From Chitinophagales bacterium (GTDB lineage: Bacteria > Bacteroidota > Bacteroidia > Chitinophagales > CAIODY01), in the NCBI GenBank assembly GCA_947449695.1, contig CANFST010000005.1, positions 1 through 64,000 of the forward strand: a DNA stretch of 64,000 nucleotides, written 5' to 3'. Every line of letters starts with the position of its first letter. Position 1 is the first letter of the stretch. The notes under the pieces were generated by a model. That model made no database searches. It was not told the origin of the DNA and was given only the letters and a program-made list of their open reading frames with translations. Shown here piece after piece: positions 36,401 to 44,847 of the stretch. Made by a program: the position numbers and the translations under genes.

Positions 36401-37724
36401 GTATATGCATCGAACCAAATACTTAGGCATGGATTCATCATGGTCGCAACCAGGTTGGGATTTCATTTTTGGTAATCAAATTTCACCCAACTATTTATAC
36501 ACAATGGCTGGTATTAATGCTATCACCAACGATCCAACACAATTTAGTCCGTTTACTCAACGACATACTGAAACATGGAATATTACTGCACAATTGGAGC
36601 CTATTACTGATATGCGAATTGATATTACTTTAACGAGAAATTATACTCGGAATCTTTCTGAAAATTTCAAACGACCAGATAATCTCAGCAATTTTGCTTC
36701 ATTAAGCAAAGTAGTGAATGGAAGTTTTTCTGTTTCATTTATAGCATTGAATACATTTTTTGATAAGGTAGATAGTAAAGGCGTATCAAGTTTGTTTCAA
36801 AAATTTGAAGACAAAAGATTAGAGATTTCAAAAAATTTGGGCATGGCAAATCCTTATAGTCAGGTAAGGTATTCGGGCAATGATTCAATTTTTGCTAACT
36901 ATTACAAAGGCTATGGCCCTTATTCACAAGCAGTTTTAATTCCAGCATTTTTATCAACTTATGCTAACCCGAATTTACAAAATAGTTCGTTGAATGATTT
37001 ATTTAAAATGTTACCAAAACCCAATTGGAGAGTGAGTTATAGTGGGTTGAGTAAAATCCCGGCATTAAAGAAAATCATAAAACAAGCCACCTTAACCCAC
37101 AGCTACAACAGTACATTCAATGTGGGTAGTTATATGACAAATCCTGATTTTATTTTAGGGACTTATTTTAGTGGCAATTTATATCCATTGGCAATAGATT
37201 CTCTGAATCATAATTTCATTAATTATTTTAATGTACCGATGATAAGCATTACTGAACAGTTTGCGCCATTATTAGGCATTGACATAACTTGGATGAATAA
37301 TTTCACTACCAAAGTTGAGTATAAGCGAAGCAGGATGTTGAATATGAGTTTTATTGATTATCAATTAAGCGAAACTCGGGCACAGGAAATTACTACAGGT
37401 GTAGGTTATAAAAAGAAGGGAATTGTTTTGCCTTTCCGTCAAGGCAAGAAAAAAGTAAAATTGGATAATGATTTAACTTTCAGAGTGGATGTATCTTTTA
37501 GAAATGATAAAACTATCAATTATAAATTAGACCAAAATTTAAACGTACCTACCAAGGGTATGAAGAGTATTGGGATCTCGCCATACATTGATTATGTAGT
37601 AAGTAATCGTGTTAATATAAGATTGTTCTATGATTATCGTCGAACAATTCCTGCAACATCTTCTGCATTTCCTATCACGGCTGTTAAAGCTGGTATTAAA
37701 GTGCGATTCAGTTTAGCACCATAA
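30408..37724 (+). CDS. sprA: SprA/Sov, outer-membrane translocon of the type IX secretion system
   Basis: 2438 residues, the very large size expected. GTG start at 30408; the nearby ATGs are out of frame. Hydrophobic leader at about 3-22, then the conserved N-terminal region (RYILIETIGDKFYRNPTYMTFDEYL, IDRLFGPGGVDIRPTGNVELTFGI) and a 36-strand-type barrel ending in GIKVRFSLAP. SprA forms the outer-membrane pore through which proteins with C-terminal sorting domains leave the cell; two such substrates are encoded here (3212 and 58441). A Lys/Asp-rich insert at about 1920-1962 is low-complexity. Other T9SS core genes (gldKLMN, porV, sprE) are not in the window. Confidence 0.97.
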   Translation: MILKKVIKASFLLILLLVIYSSKGMFLPMQIYISKLQNIADTADLHYPLHDQNGDFINNKPADNIDLKTPANIQQKVDYDPATNRYILIETIGDKFYRNPTYMTFDEYLKYEYDKQQNDYWKQRNNANSLIENKSAMPKLIGSNQLIDRLFGPGGVDIRPTGNVELTFGINRQKVDNPTLIQAAKKQGGFDFDMNINMNLVGKIGDKLKLTTNYNTQATFDFENQIKLEYTGHEDEILQSINAGNVSLPLNNSLITGNQTLFGIKTKMKFGRLDVTTVLSQQKSKSEEINIQGGAQTQTFAIQADQYEENKHFFLSQFFHDNYDKWLSKLPLVESGVNIIRAEVWITNKTGVTDNVRDVVGFMDLAENVPYQTSWTKPGVVKYPDNYDNNLYQTLKNNPNCRNTNSVVSAITSGTFSNDPNPLIYEKTYARKLAATEFVLYPNLGFVSLQQTLNSGDVLAVAYEYTYNGKHYKVGEFSDDVPTVTTAGTAGSVPTSQNVLFLKLLKGQTANTALPMWRWMMKNIYSLGAYQISPNDFKLDVTYLTSGGGEKRYLTEGTVMGIPLIRLLNLDRLNSQNDPTPDGIFDFVPNITIIPQNGRLIFPVIEPFGSDLKKKFQNTSNDQYIAQKYVYQELYDNTKTEAQQHPEKNRFNIKGSYKSNSSSDIYLGAFNLPQGSVKVSSGGQDLKENIDYSVDYNLGRVKILNEGILNSGQPIKIKFENNAFAGLGQVKTFIGNRFDYYVNEHLNLGATWLHLSERPFTQKVLVGDDPISNGIIGVDLHYNQQSKLLTNLVNKIYSTKEKSKITINAEAAKFNPGHSKAIGQDGEVYIDDFEGASSSYDLKFPLTSWALASTPRYASKGASGTELFPESHTATDTISYGYNRAKLAWYNIDPYFTRPSNGFATNLTSDKEQSNLFVREINQTELFPDKQLAPGTPLTFTSFDIFYNPLQKGPYNYDVKGMNHDGTLANPQRRWGGIMRSIDYNDFEAANIEFVEFWMMDPYSNNGASSTNTGDMYFNLGTVSEDILRDGRKFYENGLPGDANNTAAKQPTIWGFVPTNQQPITNSFDLDPNVRALQDVGYDGCNDADEQTKYAAYLNAINTGVGADGQPFNAAVKSAATTDPSNDDYHFYRGTDYDNSVTPILQRYKKFNNPQGNSPTDQQSPESYSTAATNIPESEDINKDNSLSESENYFQYRVHLNANMSIGTNFINDIRDASVKLKDGTTTTVRYYQFKVPINSYEKKVGEIQDFKSIRFVRLFLTGFTDSLTVRLPQFQFTRNQWRKYPFSLAQATEQLPSDHNSGAYFNVTSVNLEENASKQPVGYVLPPGITRQNQLTTTANVLQNEQSISLHVCGLADGDAKAVYKNLNLDMRTFKHVKFFTHCESVPGNPALNNKDLYAFIRFGTDFTDNYYEYAIPLQVTPTGATDPSIVWPDANTVDIALDSITGLKQKRIARNKPNYAAFSVTYANGIILTVKGTPDLGLVKTCMLGVRNPQRGTVPGDNDDGQSKCAEIWFDELRLSGFDEQGGYAALIRADFKLADLATITASGSLHTIGYGSLEQKIAQRFKDNFYQYNIAGTIELGKLLPQALGLKLPLYASTSEQFSTPQYDPFQLDVKLKDELAQAKVLRGKAYADSIKNVAQDYVGIRSWNLTNVRINRPKKTALGKLNLPTNIENFNISYSFTQTLKHNPTYESDVLKKYKGGIGYNYVIKPKPIKPFAWFNVGGKWTALIRDVNLNLLPSNLAFKTDIDRQYGETHLRKFSPDELAIPATYNKYFKMSRNYSLKYEPTKSITVDYNATNLSRIDEPYGRIDTKAKRDTIINQIKELKRTTDYNQTLNASYNVPLSKFPLTDWITSRASYTAAYTWTTAPLAYTSLGNTLQNTQNKQLNTEFNFNSLYNKIKFLKRYNTKTLIQQNSEKKKDENSDGKKDEIKDKSAKDDAGKLDDKKGKGKDVKKKNKNDEPKLNPVLYTFLKPIMALKRITANISEDNGTVLPGYMHRTKYLGMDSSWSQPGWDFIFGNQISPNYLYTMAGINAITNDPTQFSPFTQRHTETWNITAQLEPITDMRIDITLTRNYTRNLSENFKRPDNLSNFASLSKVVNGSFSVSFIALNTFFDKVDSKGVSSLFQKFEDKRLEISKNLGMANPYSQVRYSGNDSIFANYYKGYGPYSQAVLIPAFLSTYANPNLQNSSLNDLFKMLPKPNWRVSYSGLSKIPALKKIIKQATLTHSYNSTFNVGSYMTNPDFILGTYFSGNLYPLAIDSLNHNFINYFNVPMISITEQFAPLLGIDITWMNNFTTKVEYKRSRMLNMSFIDYQLSETRAQEITTGVGYKKKGIVLPFRQGKKKVKLDNDLTFRVDVSFRNDKTINYKLDQNLNVPTKGMKSIGISPYIDYVVSNRVNIRLFYDYRRTIPATSSAFPITAVKAGIKVRFSLAP

Positions 37725-37803
37725 TTTTTTAGTTGCAAAACAGAATGTAATTTAAAATTTCTTTCTGCGCTGCAACATTTTAACTTCGCATCTTTATTCA
37801 AAA

Positions 37804-40302
37804 TTGAATTTCGCCCAAGTCATATTGCCACTTGCTTTAAAAGAGCTGACCTATTCTATTCCAAAAGAATTTGCTGATAAAATAAAAATTGGCAGTCGAG
37901 TGGAAGTACAGTTGGGCAGGCGAAAAATGTATTCTGGAATTGTTGCCGAAATTCATCAACGTGAGCCATTGGCGTTTAAAGCCAAGCCAATTACTAATGT
38001 GCTGGATGAAGAACCGATTGTAACTGAAACTCAAATTCATTTTTGGCGATGGATTGCCGATTATTATTTGTGCACCACTGGCGATGTGTTGATGGCGGCT
38101 TTGCCATCAGGATTGAAATTGCAAAGTGAAACAAAAATAAAATTGCATCCCGATTTCAATCATGATTTTTCGGATTTGGAAAATGAAGAATTTACGATTG
38201 CCGAAGCTTTGAGCAACAAGCAGGAATTGAGTTTGGAAGACATCACTCTCATTTTAAAAAACGCCAGCGACCACAAAAAAATTACACAAGCAGCTGTTTT
38301 TGTGATGTTGGAAAAAATGTTGTACAAAAAAATTGTATGGCTCGAAGAAGAATTGATAGAGAAATACAAGCCGAAATTGGAAACTTTTGTAGCACTGCAT
38401 CCATCATTGAACAACAATGAAATCCGCCAACGACAAGTATTTGAAGCTTTAGAAAAGAGAGCTGAAAAGCAATTGAACTTACTGATGTTCTATTTTAAAC
38501 TCTCGAAAAAAGAAGAAGAAGTTTTTGAAAACGAAGAATTAATTTGGGTAAAAAAATCGGAATTAATAAAAGCGGCGAATAGCAATGACGTGGTTTTGAA
38601 TTCGCTTTGTGAAAAAGAAATTTTACAAACACAGAAATTTGAAGTCAGCAGATTGCACTTCAAAAGCGGCAGCGACAATACTTTCACGTTTTCATCAGCG
38701 CAACAAAAAGCGTTGGAATTAATTGAAGTAAAATTTAAAGAAAAAGATGTGGTGCTGTTGCATGGTGAAACGGGCAGCGGCAAAACCTTACTGTATGCCG
38801 ATTTGATAAAGAAAACAATTGCACAAGGCAAGCAAGTTTTGTTTATGTTGCCCGAAATTGCACTCACCGAACATTTAATAAAACGATTACAAAATTGGTT
38901 GGGTGAAGAGATTGCGGTGTATCACAGCAGATATAATAATCATCAACGAGTGGAGATTTGGAATGCGATGTTGCAACAAAAATATAAAGTTGTAGTGGGT
39001 GCTCGTTCAGCTCTGTTCCTGCCTTTCAGCAATTTGGGTTTAGTAATTTGTGATGAAGAACACGATGTTTCCTACAAACAATTAGATGGCGAACCGCATT
39101 ATCATGCACGAGATGGAGCGATTTATTTAGCAGCCATGTATAAGGCTAAAACCTTGTTGGGTAGCGCAACGCCAGCTTTAGAAACTTGGCAAAATGCACA
39201 TCAAAATAAATATGGTTTGGTGCAATTGGCAGAACGATTTGGTAACATGCCTTTGCCAAAAATCGAGTTGATTGATTTACGAGAAAACAACAGAATGAAA
39301 ACCATGAAGGGAAATTTTTCATGGAAATTATTGAGTGAAATTGAAGAAACAATCCAACGAAAAGAACAAGTGTTATTGTTTCAAAACCGCCGTGGATACT
39401 CACCTTCACTCTATTGCGGTGTATGCGGTTGGATACCAGAATGTACGAATTGTTCAGTGAAATTAACTTATCACAAATACTCCGATTCGTTAAGTTGCCA
39501 CTACTGTGGCTTCACCCGAAGAGTGGTGCAAAGTTGCCCCAGTTGCGGCGAAACGGCGATGAAGGTGCAAGGATTTGGCACTGAAAAAATTGAAGATGAA
39601 CTGAAAATTTTATTGCCAAAAATTCGTGTGGCACGAATGGATGCCGACACGATGCGCTCGAAAGACAGCCACAGCAAGGTGTTGGGCAAATTTGAAAAAG
39701 GTGAAATTGATGTGTTGATTGGCACACAAATGATTACAAAAGGATTGGATTTTGACAACATTAGTTTGGTTGGTGTATTGAGCGCAGATAATTTATTGGG
39801 CTTCCCCGATTTTAGAGTGAATGAAAGAGGGTATCAGATTTTACATCAGGTGGCTGGTAGAAGCGGCAGAAAAAATAATGCAAGCAAAGTGATGATTCAG
39901 GCATTGAATGTGAATCACCCTGTATTACAATGGTTTTTGAAAAATAACTTAGCTGGATTTTATGATTATGAATTGCAATTCCGTCAAAACCTTTTGTATC
40001 CGCCATTTACACGATTAATTCACATTGAAATAAAGCACAAACAAGTGCAAAAAGCAGAAGCTGCTGCCAATTGGTTGCACGAAAAATTGTTACCATCATT
40101 AGGCAAACAATTACTCGGACCAGGCACACCAGGCATTGAAAAAATGAAGAATCTTTATCGCAGAGAATTGTTGATTAAGCTTTCAAAACACACGGATATT
40201 TTAAAAGAAACAAAAGCACTGATTCGTCAATTTTTGGTGGAACTACCAACTGTCAAGGCTTTTGGACAGGTGCTGACCGATGTAGATGTGGATGTGTATT
40301 AG
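37804..40302 (+). CDS. priA: Primosomal replication-restart helicase PriA
   Basis: 832 residues. TTG start at 37804; homologous sequence (FAQVILPLALKELTYSIPKEF) begins at the second residue, so the start is secure. N-terminal 3' DNA-binding domain; helicase core with Walker A LLHGETGSGKTLLYADL, DEEH box CDEEHDVSYKQ and GSATPALETW; eight zinc-binding Cys in CGVCGWIPECTNC...CHYCG...CPSCG; helicase C-domain IGTQMITKGLDFDNI and VAGRSGR. It reloads the replisome at stalled forks. Independent of sprA in function; a weak promoter-like TAACTTCG lies at 37781. Confidence 0.96.
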   Translation: MNFAQVILPLALKELTYSIPKEFADKIKIGSRVEVQLGRRKMYSGIVAEIHQREPLAFKAKPITNVLDEEPIVTETQIHFWRWIADYYLCTTGDVLMAALPSGLKLQSETKIKLHPDFNHDFSDLENEEFTIAEALSNKQELSLEDITLILKNASDHKKITQAAVFVMLEKMLYKKIVWLEEELIEKYKPKLETFVALHPSLNNNEIRQRQVFEALEKRAEKQLNLLMFYFKLSKKEEEVFENEELIWVKKSELIKAANSNDVVLNSLCEKEILQTQKFEVSRLHFKSGSDNTFTFSSAQQKALELIEVKFKEKDVVLLHGETGSGKTLLYADLIKKTIAQGKQVLFMLPEIALTEHLIKRLQNWLGEEIAVYHSRYNNHQRVEIWNAMLQQKYKVVVGARSALFLPFSNLGLVICDEEHDVSYKQLDGEPHYHARDGAIYLAAMYKAKTLLGSATPALETWQNAHQNKYGLVQLAERFGNMPLPKIELIDLRENNRMKTMKGNFSWKLLSEIEETIQRKEQVLLFQNRRGYSPSLYCGVCGWIPECTNCSVKLTYHKYSDSLSCHYCGFTRRVVQSCPSCGETAMKVQGFGTEKIEDELKILLPKIRVARMDADTMRSKDSHSKVLGKFEKGEIDVLIGTQMITKGLDFDNISLVGVLSADNLLGFPDFRVNERGYQILHQVAGRSGRKNNASKVMIQALNVNHPVLQWFLKNNLAGFYDYELQFRQNLLYPPFTRLIHIEIKHKQVQKAEAAANWLHEKLLPSLGKQLLGPGTPGIEKMKNLYRRELLIKLSKHTDILKETKALIRQFLVELPTVKAFGQVLTDVDVDVY

Positions 40303-40311
40303 TAAATTATA

Positions 40312-40629
40312 TTATTTTTTGGGCTGTATCATTTTTAATCTGTACGGCGCAGCTTTTAAATAAGCATTTTGTTTTTGAGTAATTTCAACGCCAATAAATT
40401 CAATTTTCATTCCATCAATTTTAAATTGGGTGTTCAGATTTTCTACCCACAATCTTTTATTGGGCTCGTTATCAGGTACAATTAAATAGGTGTTTGAACC
40501 CTTAGGAAAATTAACTACTGTACCAGTGTAAGGGAGCTTTCTGTTTGTTAATTTTCTTTTGCTCATAGCCATCATGGGCAAAGTGGCAATAAAAAATAAA
40601 ACAAAAATGTAAATAAAAATCTTTCTCAT
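40312..40629 (-). CDS. Small exported protein of unknown function
   Basis: 105 residues with an N-terminal signal sequence (about 1-22, IFIYIFVLFFIATLPMMAMS) and no Cys for lipidation. The mature part is basic and beta-rich: LPYTGTVVNFPKGSNTYLIVPDNE and KIEFIGVEITQKQNAYLKAAPYRLKMI. The layout resembles small periplasmic OB-fold-like proteins, but I do not recognise a family. It lies 52 bp downstream of the TolB-propeller/barrel gene on the same strand and is likely its operon partner. It converges on priA. Confidence 0.65.
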   Translation of the reverse strand: MRKIFIYIFVLFFIATLPMMAMSKRKLTNRKLPYTGTVVNFPKGSNTYLIVPDNEPNKRLWVENLNTQFKIDGMKIEFIGVEITQKQNAYLKAAPYRLKMIQPKK

Positions 40630-40681
40630 ATGGTTGTAATTTTTTTGCTTTTCAGAAAATTACAAAAACCCATATTAGTGC

Positions 40682-43600
40682 CTAAAAATCAGTAGTCAAA
40701 GAAAAATACACTTGCTTGTTGATAATATTATTATTGTCTACACCACGAGCAAAATCAATTCTTGCAAAATAGCCCAAAATAGTTGTTCGCAAGCCCCATC
40801 CATAACCAAATACAACGGGATTTCGATAATAATTTATTTCCACTTTTACTGGCGGTGTGTTGATTACATCTGTGAATGAAACTTTGGCTTCAGTGCTAAG
40901 TGGTGAAGGGCCAATCCAAGCACTGCCCATATCAAAAAATGCGATGAATTGAAAGTTGCGTATAAAATCACTATTAATTGGTTTGTTGCTGAAAAAAGGA
41001 TAGATAGCCCATCTGATTTCACTATTCAAAACAAAGTAGCTGTTGCCGTTTCTTACATTTTGTTGAAAGCCTCTCATGTTGGTAGCTAAGCTTTGATAAG
41101 CATAATCATTAGCATTAGATACTGGATTGGTATGGTCGAATTTCGCTGCCATCCAACTATCAACCCCACCTAAATAAAATAGCATTTTTTGCTTACCAAA
41201 TGATGTAGCGCCAGAAAATCGATTTGCCCAAACTAATGAACGATAAATTTTTGAATAACGTCTGAAATCCCAACCGGCAATATTCATTGATGCACCTCCA
41301 TTGTCAAGTAGTTTATATTTTTCAAAATATAATTTATATCGCAGCCCATTTAAAATATTCACCACTTTACCTCTGGTGTTATCGTGTACATACTCAAATC
41401 GAAAAATACCCCAATGCTCTTTGTAATTAGCAATTTGTAAAGAATTTGGTTCAGTTGAGAGCACATCAAAATTGTTTTGACGTAATGCAAAATCAGTACG
41501 AATACATCTGAATTCATTAAATGGATATGTAAATCGAGATTCTAAATAATTTGTTTTTAATCTTAGTTTTATTGGTATTGCTAAGCCTGAAATAGAGGCA
41601 TTTTCTGTTTCTGTATTTCGATAAAAAGTAAATTGTTTGTCTAAACTTTTTCTGAAATTCTGATACCTAATAAAGTAAGCTAAACCATTAAATGAAGATG
41701 GTAAATTAATACCACCTTGCCATCTGTAATCTTCCATAATATCTTTTACATCAACTCTCATCCAAGCACTTGTGCTTGGATTAACATAACCCGTAGTAGC
41801 ACTGTAAAATGGTTGATATTGTTTCATTATCGAACCTTGGTCTAATTGCGTATAAATAGACGAAGTGTAGGTGTGCAGCCTGTATGGCGTTACACGATTA
41901 ATTTTAAAAATTGGTTCGTTGATAAATACTGTTTCAGTGTCACCATAAACAAATGTTTCAGTATCCCAAGGCATCACAAATTCATTTTGAAAAATTGAAT
42001 GAAACGGATTGATTTTTCTTTGCAAGGAATCGTTACTGAATTTTAATGGCTCTTCCTCTTTTTCTTTTTTAACAATGATCTCTTCAGCATCATCATTTTC
42101 AATTTCTTTCACCGTTTTTTTATCGGTAGTAATTGGAACAAACATCGTTTTTATTCTGAAAGCTGTGTTAGAAAGTGTTGGCGAATTTTTTGCCACCACA
42201 CTATCACGAACAGGGATTTTAAAATAACTCATTTTGTTCCCATCTCTGAAACTTTCTAACATGAATTTTCCTTTGTAAGGCACTTCTAATCCTGTAATGC
42301 TGGTATTATAATTACTTGATGGAATTGATTTAAAAGTATCTTTATAAACAAGCAAATATTGCAAACTATCAATCCATTGATTCGGCATATTTTCAAACCA
42401 AGTCTTATCAATGTTTTTCGGATTAGTAATAGTTGAGTCTTTGAAATAAACAATTGTATCCGTCCTTGTAAAAACACTTTCAAGCTGAGCATAAAATCTA
42501 TTATTGAAGCCATTTTGGTCGCTGGTATAAACTAGCCATTGCTTATTATACTGTTGTGGAAATGTTTCGTTAAATTTTTTCGTTTTAGTTATTCGAATTA
42601 ATTTTTTGCTGTGTAAATCATAAAAGAAAATATCAAAATTTAAAGTTTGCAAAAGGGTGTCCTGTGGTTGTTTAAACAAAGTATCTTTTACTCTGTTACT
42701 GGCAAATACAATTCCTTTTCTATTTCCTAAATGAACATAATGAGGATTTTTTTCATCCCAATAATCATTTGTGATGGCGGTTGTTTTTCCATTAGTAACA
42801 TTATAAATATAGATGTCGGAATTGGCTGTAGAACGTGCATTTAGTAAGATACTATTTTTGTCAGGACCAAAATTGATTTCATATATTTTATGAAATCCAT
42901 CAAACATTCTGACTTCTCTTTTTCCAGTTCCAATATCGTATTGCAAAAAATAAATTTGTTTTCTTTTTAGAAAAAATGCAAATAACTTTTTACCCGTAAT
43001 ATCAAATGTGAAAACAGGATTTTGTTCATCAACTGGTAGCATAGCATTTCTTAATCCATACCTGTAAATAACTCGTGGTTTTTTATCGTAATCAGTTTTT
43101 AATAAAAGTTTTATTCTGCCCATATCATTTACCACATAGGCAATGCAGCTTCCATCATTATTTATTTTTGCTGCCGAATTACTATTGTTTTTTTTCATAG
43201 TGATATCCATCCAATATTTTTCAGCAGGATTTTTTCGTTCCTGGGCTTCTTTTGCATAACGGTCTGAATAAAACTGAAACCAGTCATCATAAGTTTCTTT
43301 TAAGCCTTTGTTCAACACAAAATTAAATCCGGCTTCCATGCTCCGGTTAATTCTGGTCATGTAAAGCAAATTTGTTAGTGTGCCTTTATCATATTTTTCA
43401 TCTACATAATTCCAGAATGATTCACCAGCTAAAGTGTTATCTATGCCAGTAAATTGGTTGAAATTTTTTATCAAATTGTGATTAAATAAATTACGCAGTT
43501 TGTCATCTTTTTCGGCACTCCATGGCTCAGCTAAATAGGCAATCAAACCATCTGTGTACCAATCTGGAAGGCTCAGCAAAACGGCATTTTGAACAATTTC

Positions 43601-44077
43601 CTGAAAGTTGGTGCCAAACAACATATTATCCATCAAAATTTTTGCAATGCCTTGTCTGATTTGAGAATTAAGATGATTGTGATCGCCATCGAAATACACA
43701 AAAATTTTATTGCCTAAAACTTTTGTACCACCGCCAATATTATAACTTTCTTGTGCTGGTTCGAACCCAATATTGCTTTGATTGAAATCGGTAATATCGC
43801 CAAATACCAATAATTCAATTTTGTTGCCATAGCTAAATTCCATTTTCTGTTTTATGTCTTCAAGGTTTTTTTCAGCGCATAAAACCGAAAATTTTTCTAA
43901 CTCAACACCGCCGGTATGAAAGTAGGTTGTGAAATTAGCTGATTCGAAAAAAAACCAGTCTGCAGGTTTGTATTGAACACGATTTTTCCCAAATTCAACT
44001 TGGGTGGTTTGTGCCCAAATAGAATTTAGAAAAATCACAACAAATGATAAAGACAATATTTTTTTTATAAAAATCAT
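40682..44077 (-). CDS. Three-part envelope protein: peptidase-MA-like domain, TolB-type propeller, outer-membrane barrel
   Basis: 1131 residues. Signal peptide (about 1-22, SIWAQ). Residues about 25-270 resemble the Peptidase_MA/gluzincin domain (LPDWYTDGLIAYLAEPW corresponds to the third-ligand helix), but the HExxH position reads LNSQIRQGIA and the Glu is Asp, so it should be inactive. Residues about 290-560 contain TolB/WD40-like blades (VFASNRVKDTL, WLVYTSDQNG). From about 700 onward are barrel strands ending INKQVYFSLTTDF, an aromatic terminus. Bacteroidota homologues are usually labelled TolB or PD40 proteins without known function. Probably outer-membrane anchored. Ligand unknown. Confidence 0.78.
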   Translation of the reverse strand: MIFIKKILSLSFVVIFLNSIWAQTTQVEFGKNRVQYKPADWFFFESANFTTYFHTGGVELEKFSVLCAEKNLEDIKQKMEFSYGNKIELLVFGDITDFNQSNIGFEPAQESYNIGGGTKVLGNKIFVYFDGDHNHLNSQIRQGIAKILMDNMLFGTNFQEIVQNAVLLSLPDWYTDGLIAYLAEPWSAEKDDKLRNLFNHNLIKNFNQFTGIDNTLAGESFWNYVDEKYDKGTLTNLLYMTRINRSMEAGFNFVLNKGLKETYDDWFQFYSDRYAKEAQERKNPAEKYWMDITMKKNNSNSAAKINNDGSCIAYVVNDMGRIKLLLKTDYDKKPRVIYRYGLRNAMLPVDEQNPVFTFDITGKKLFAFFLKRKQIYFLQYDIGTGKREVRMFDGFHKIYEINFGPDKNSILLNARSTANSDIYIYNVTNGKTTAITNDYWDEKNPHYVHLGNRKGIVFASNRVKDTLFKQPQDTLLQTLNFDIFFYDLHSKKLIRITKTKKFNETFPQQYNKQWLVYTSDQNGFNNRFYAQLESVFTRTDTIVYFKDSTITNPKNIDKTWFENMPNQWIDSLQYLLVYKDTFKSIPSSNYNTSITGLEVPYKGKFMLESFRDGNKMSYFKIPVRDSVVAKNSPTLSNTAFRIKTMFVPITTDKKTVKEIENDDAEEIIVKKEKEEEPLKFSNDSLQRKINPFHSIFQNEFVMPWDTETFVYGDTETVFINEPIFKINRVTPYRLHTYTSSIYTQLDQGSIMKQYQPFYSATTGYVNPSTSAWMRVDVKDIMEDYRWQGGINLPSSFNGLAYFIRYQNFRKSLDKQFTFYRNTETENASISGLAIPIKLRLKTNYLESRFTYPFNEFRCIRTDFALRQNNFDVLSTEPNSLQIANYKEHWGIFRFEYVHDNTRGKVVNILNGLRYKLYFEKYKLLDNGGASMNIAGWDFRRYSKIYRSLVWANRFSGATSFGKQKMLFYLGGVDSWMAAKFDHTNPVSNANDYAYQSLATNMRGFQQNVRNGNSYFVLNSEIRWAIYPFFSNKPINSDFIRNFQFIAFFDMGSAWIGPSPLSTEAKVSFTDVINTPPVKVEINYYRNPVVFGYGWGLRTTILGYFARIDFARGVDNNNIINKQVYFSLTTDF

Positions 44078-44127
44078 TTTTTGCAGAAGCGTAAAAATAA
44101 ATAAAAATCAATTAGCAGAAGTGATTG

Positions 44128-44135
44128 TATTTTTG
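44128..44135 (+). promoter_or_regulatory. -7 box abutting the MBL hydrolase start codon
   Basis: TATTTTTG matches TAnnTTTG and ends 4 nt before the ATG at 44140. The track's TTG start at 44125 overlaps it and is rejected. A leaderless transcript is expected. Confidence 0.55.
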
Positions 44136-44139
44136 CTTA

Positions 44140-44790
44140 ATGATTAATATTCATTCTTTCTGTTTTAATCCGTTTCAGGAAAATACTTATGTTCTGTATA
44201 ACGATCAAAAGCATTGCATCATTGTAGATGCAGGGTGTTATTTTGAAGAAGAAAAAAATCAGTTATTACATTTCATCCAGCAAAATGATTTACAACCTGT
44301 TTTGTTGCTCAACTCACATGCACATTTAGACCATGTTTTCGGATTAAATTTTTTGAAAGAAAAATTTGTAAACATTCCATTTACATTGCACGAAAGAGAA
44401 ATACCCGTTTTGCATTCAGCACCTGTAGTTAGCAAGCAATATGGCATTCCTTGCGATATACCGCCTACTCCTGATTATTTTATTAATGAAAAAAGTGAAT
44501 TGAAATTGGGCGATGAAAAAATAAAAATCCTCTTTACTCCAGGACATTCACCAGGTAGTTTAAGTTTTTATTTTGAGCAAGAAAAATTTGTTTTAAGTGG
44601 CGATGCTTTATTTCAACAAAGCATAGGCAGAACTGATTTGCCAGGCGGTGACTTTTCAACTTTAATACAAAGTATTCACGATAAACTATTTTCATTACCC
44701 GATGAAACAAAGGTTTATAGTGGCCATGGAAGTGTTACAACTATTCGCGATGAAAAAAATTTTAACCCTTTTGTTGGGAAAAACGCTTAA
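44140..44790 (+). CDS. MBL-fold hydrolase, glyoxalase II-like
   Basis: 216 residues from the ATG at 44140; the five track residues before it fall in the promoter box. Zinc ligands: HxHxDH in NSHAHLDHVFG, His in FTPGHSPGS, Asp in LSGDALFQQSIGRTDLPGG, and the last His in YSGHGSVTTI. The length and the opening FNPFQENTYVLY fit the single-domain GloB-like group common in bacteria, which hydrolyse thioesters or related small substrates; the exact substrate is not evident. Isolated plus-strand gene between two minus-strand envelope operons. Confidence 0.9.
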   Translation: MINIHSFCFNPFQENTYVLYNDQKHCIIVDAGCYFEEEKNQLLHFIQQNDLQPVLLLNSHAHLDHVFGLNFLKEKFVNIPFTLHEREIPVLHSAPVVSKQYGIPCDIPPTPDYFINEKSELKLGDEKIKILFTPGHSPGSLSFYFEQEKFVLSGDALFQQSIGRTDLPGGDFSTLIQSIHDKLFSLPDETKVYSGHGSVTTIRDEKNFNPFVGKNA

Positions 44791-44847
44791 ATAAACTGTT
44801 AATTTTCACAAGCAACCAATTTGCAAAAACGCATTAATTGGATGGCT

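Noticed and set aside
36152-36466. Serine/phenylalanine-rich minus ORF in sprA
   Set aside because: It is the complement of the lysine-rich insert; composition explains the open frame.
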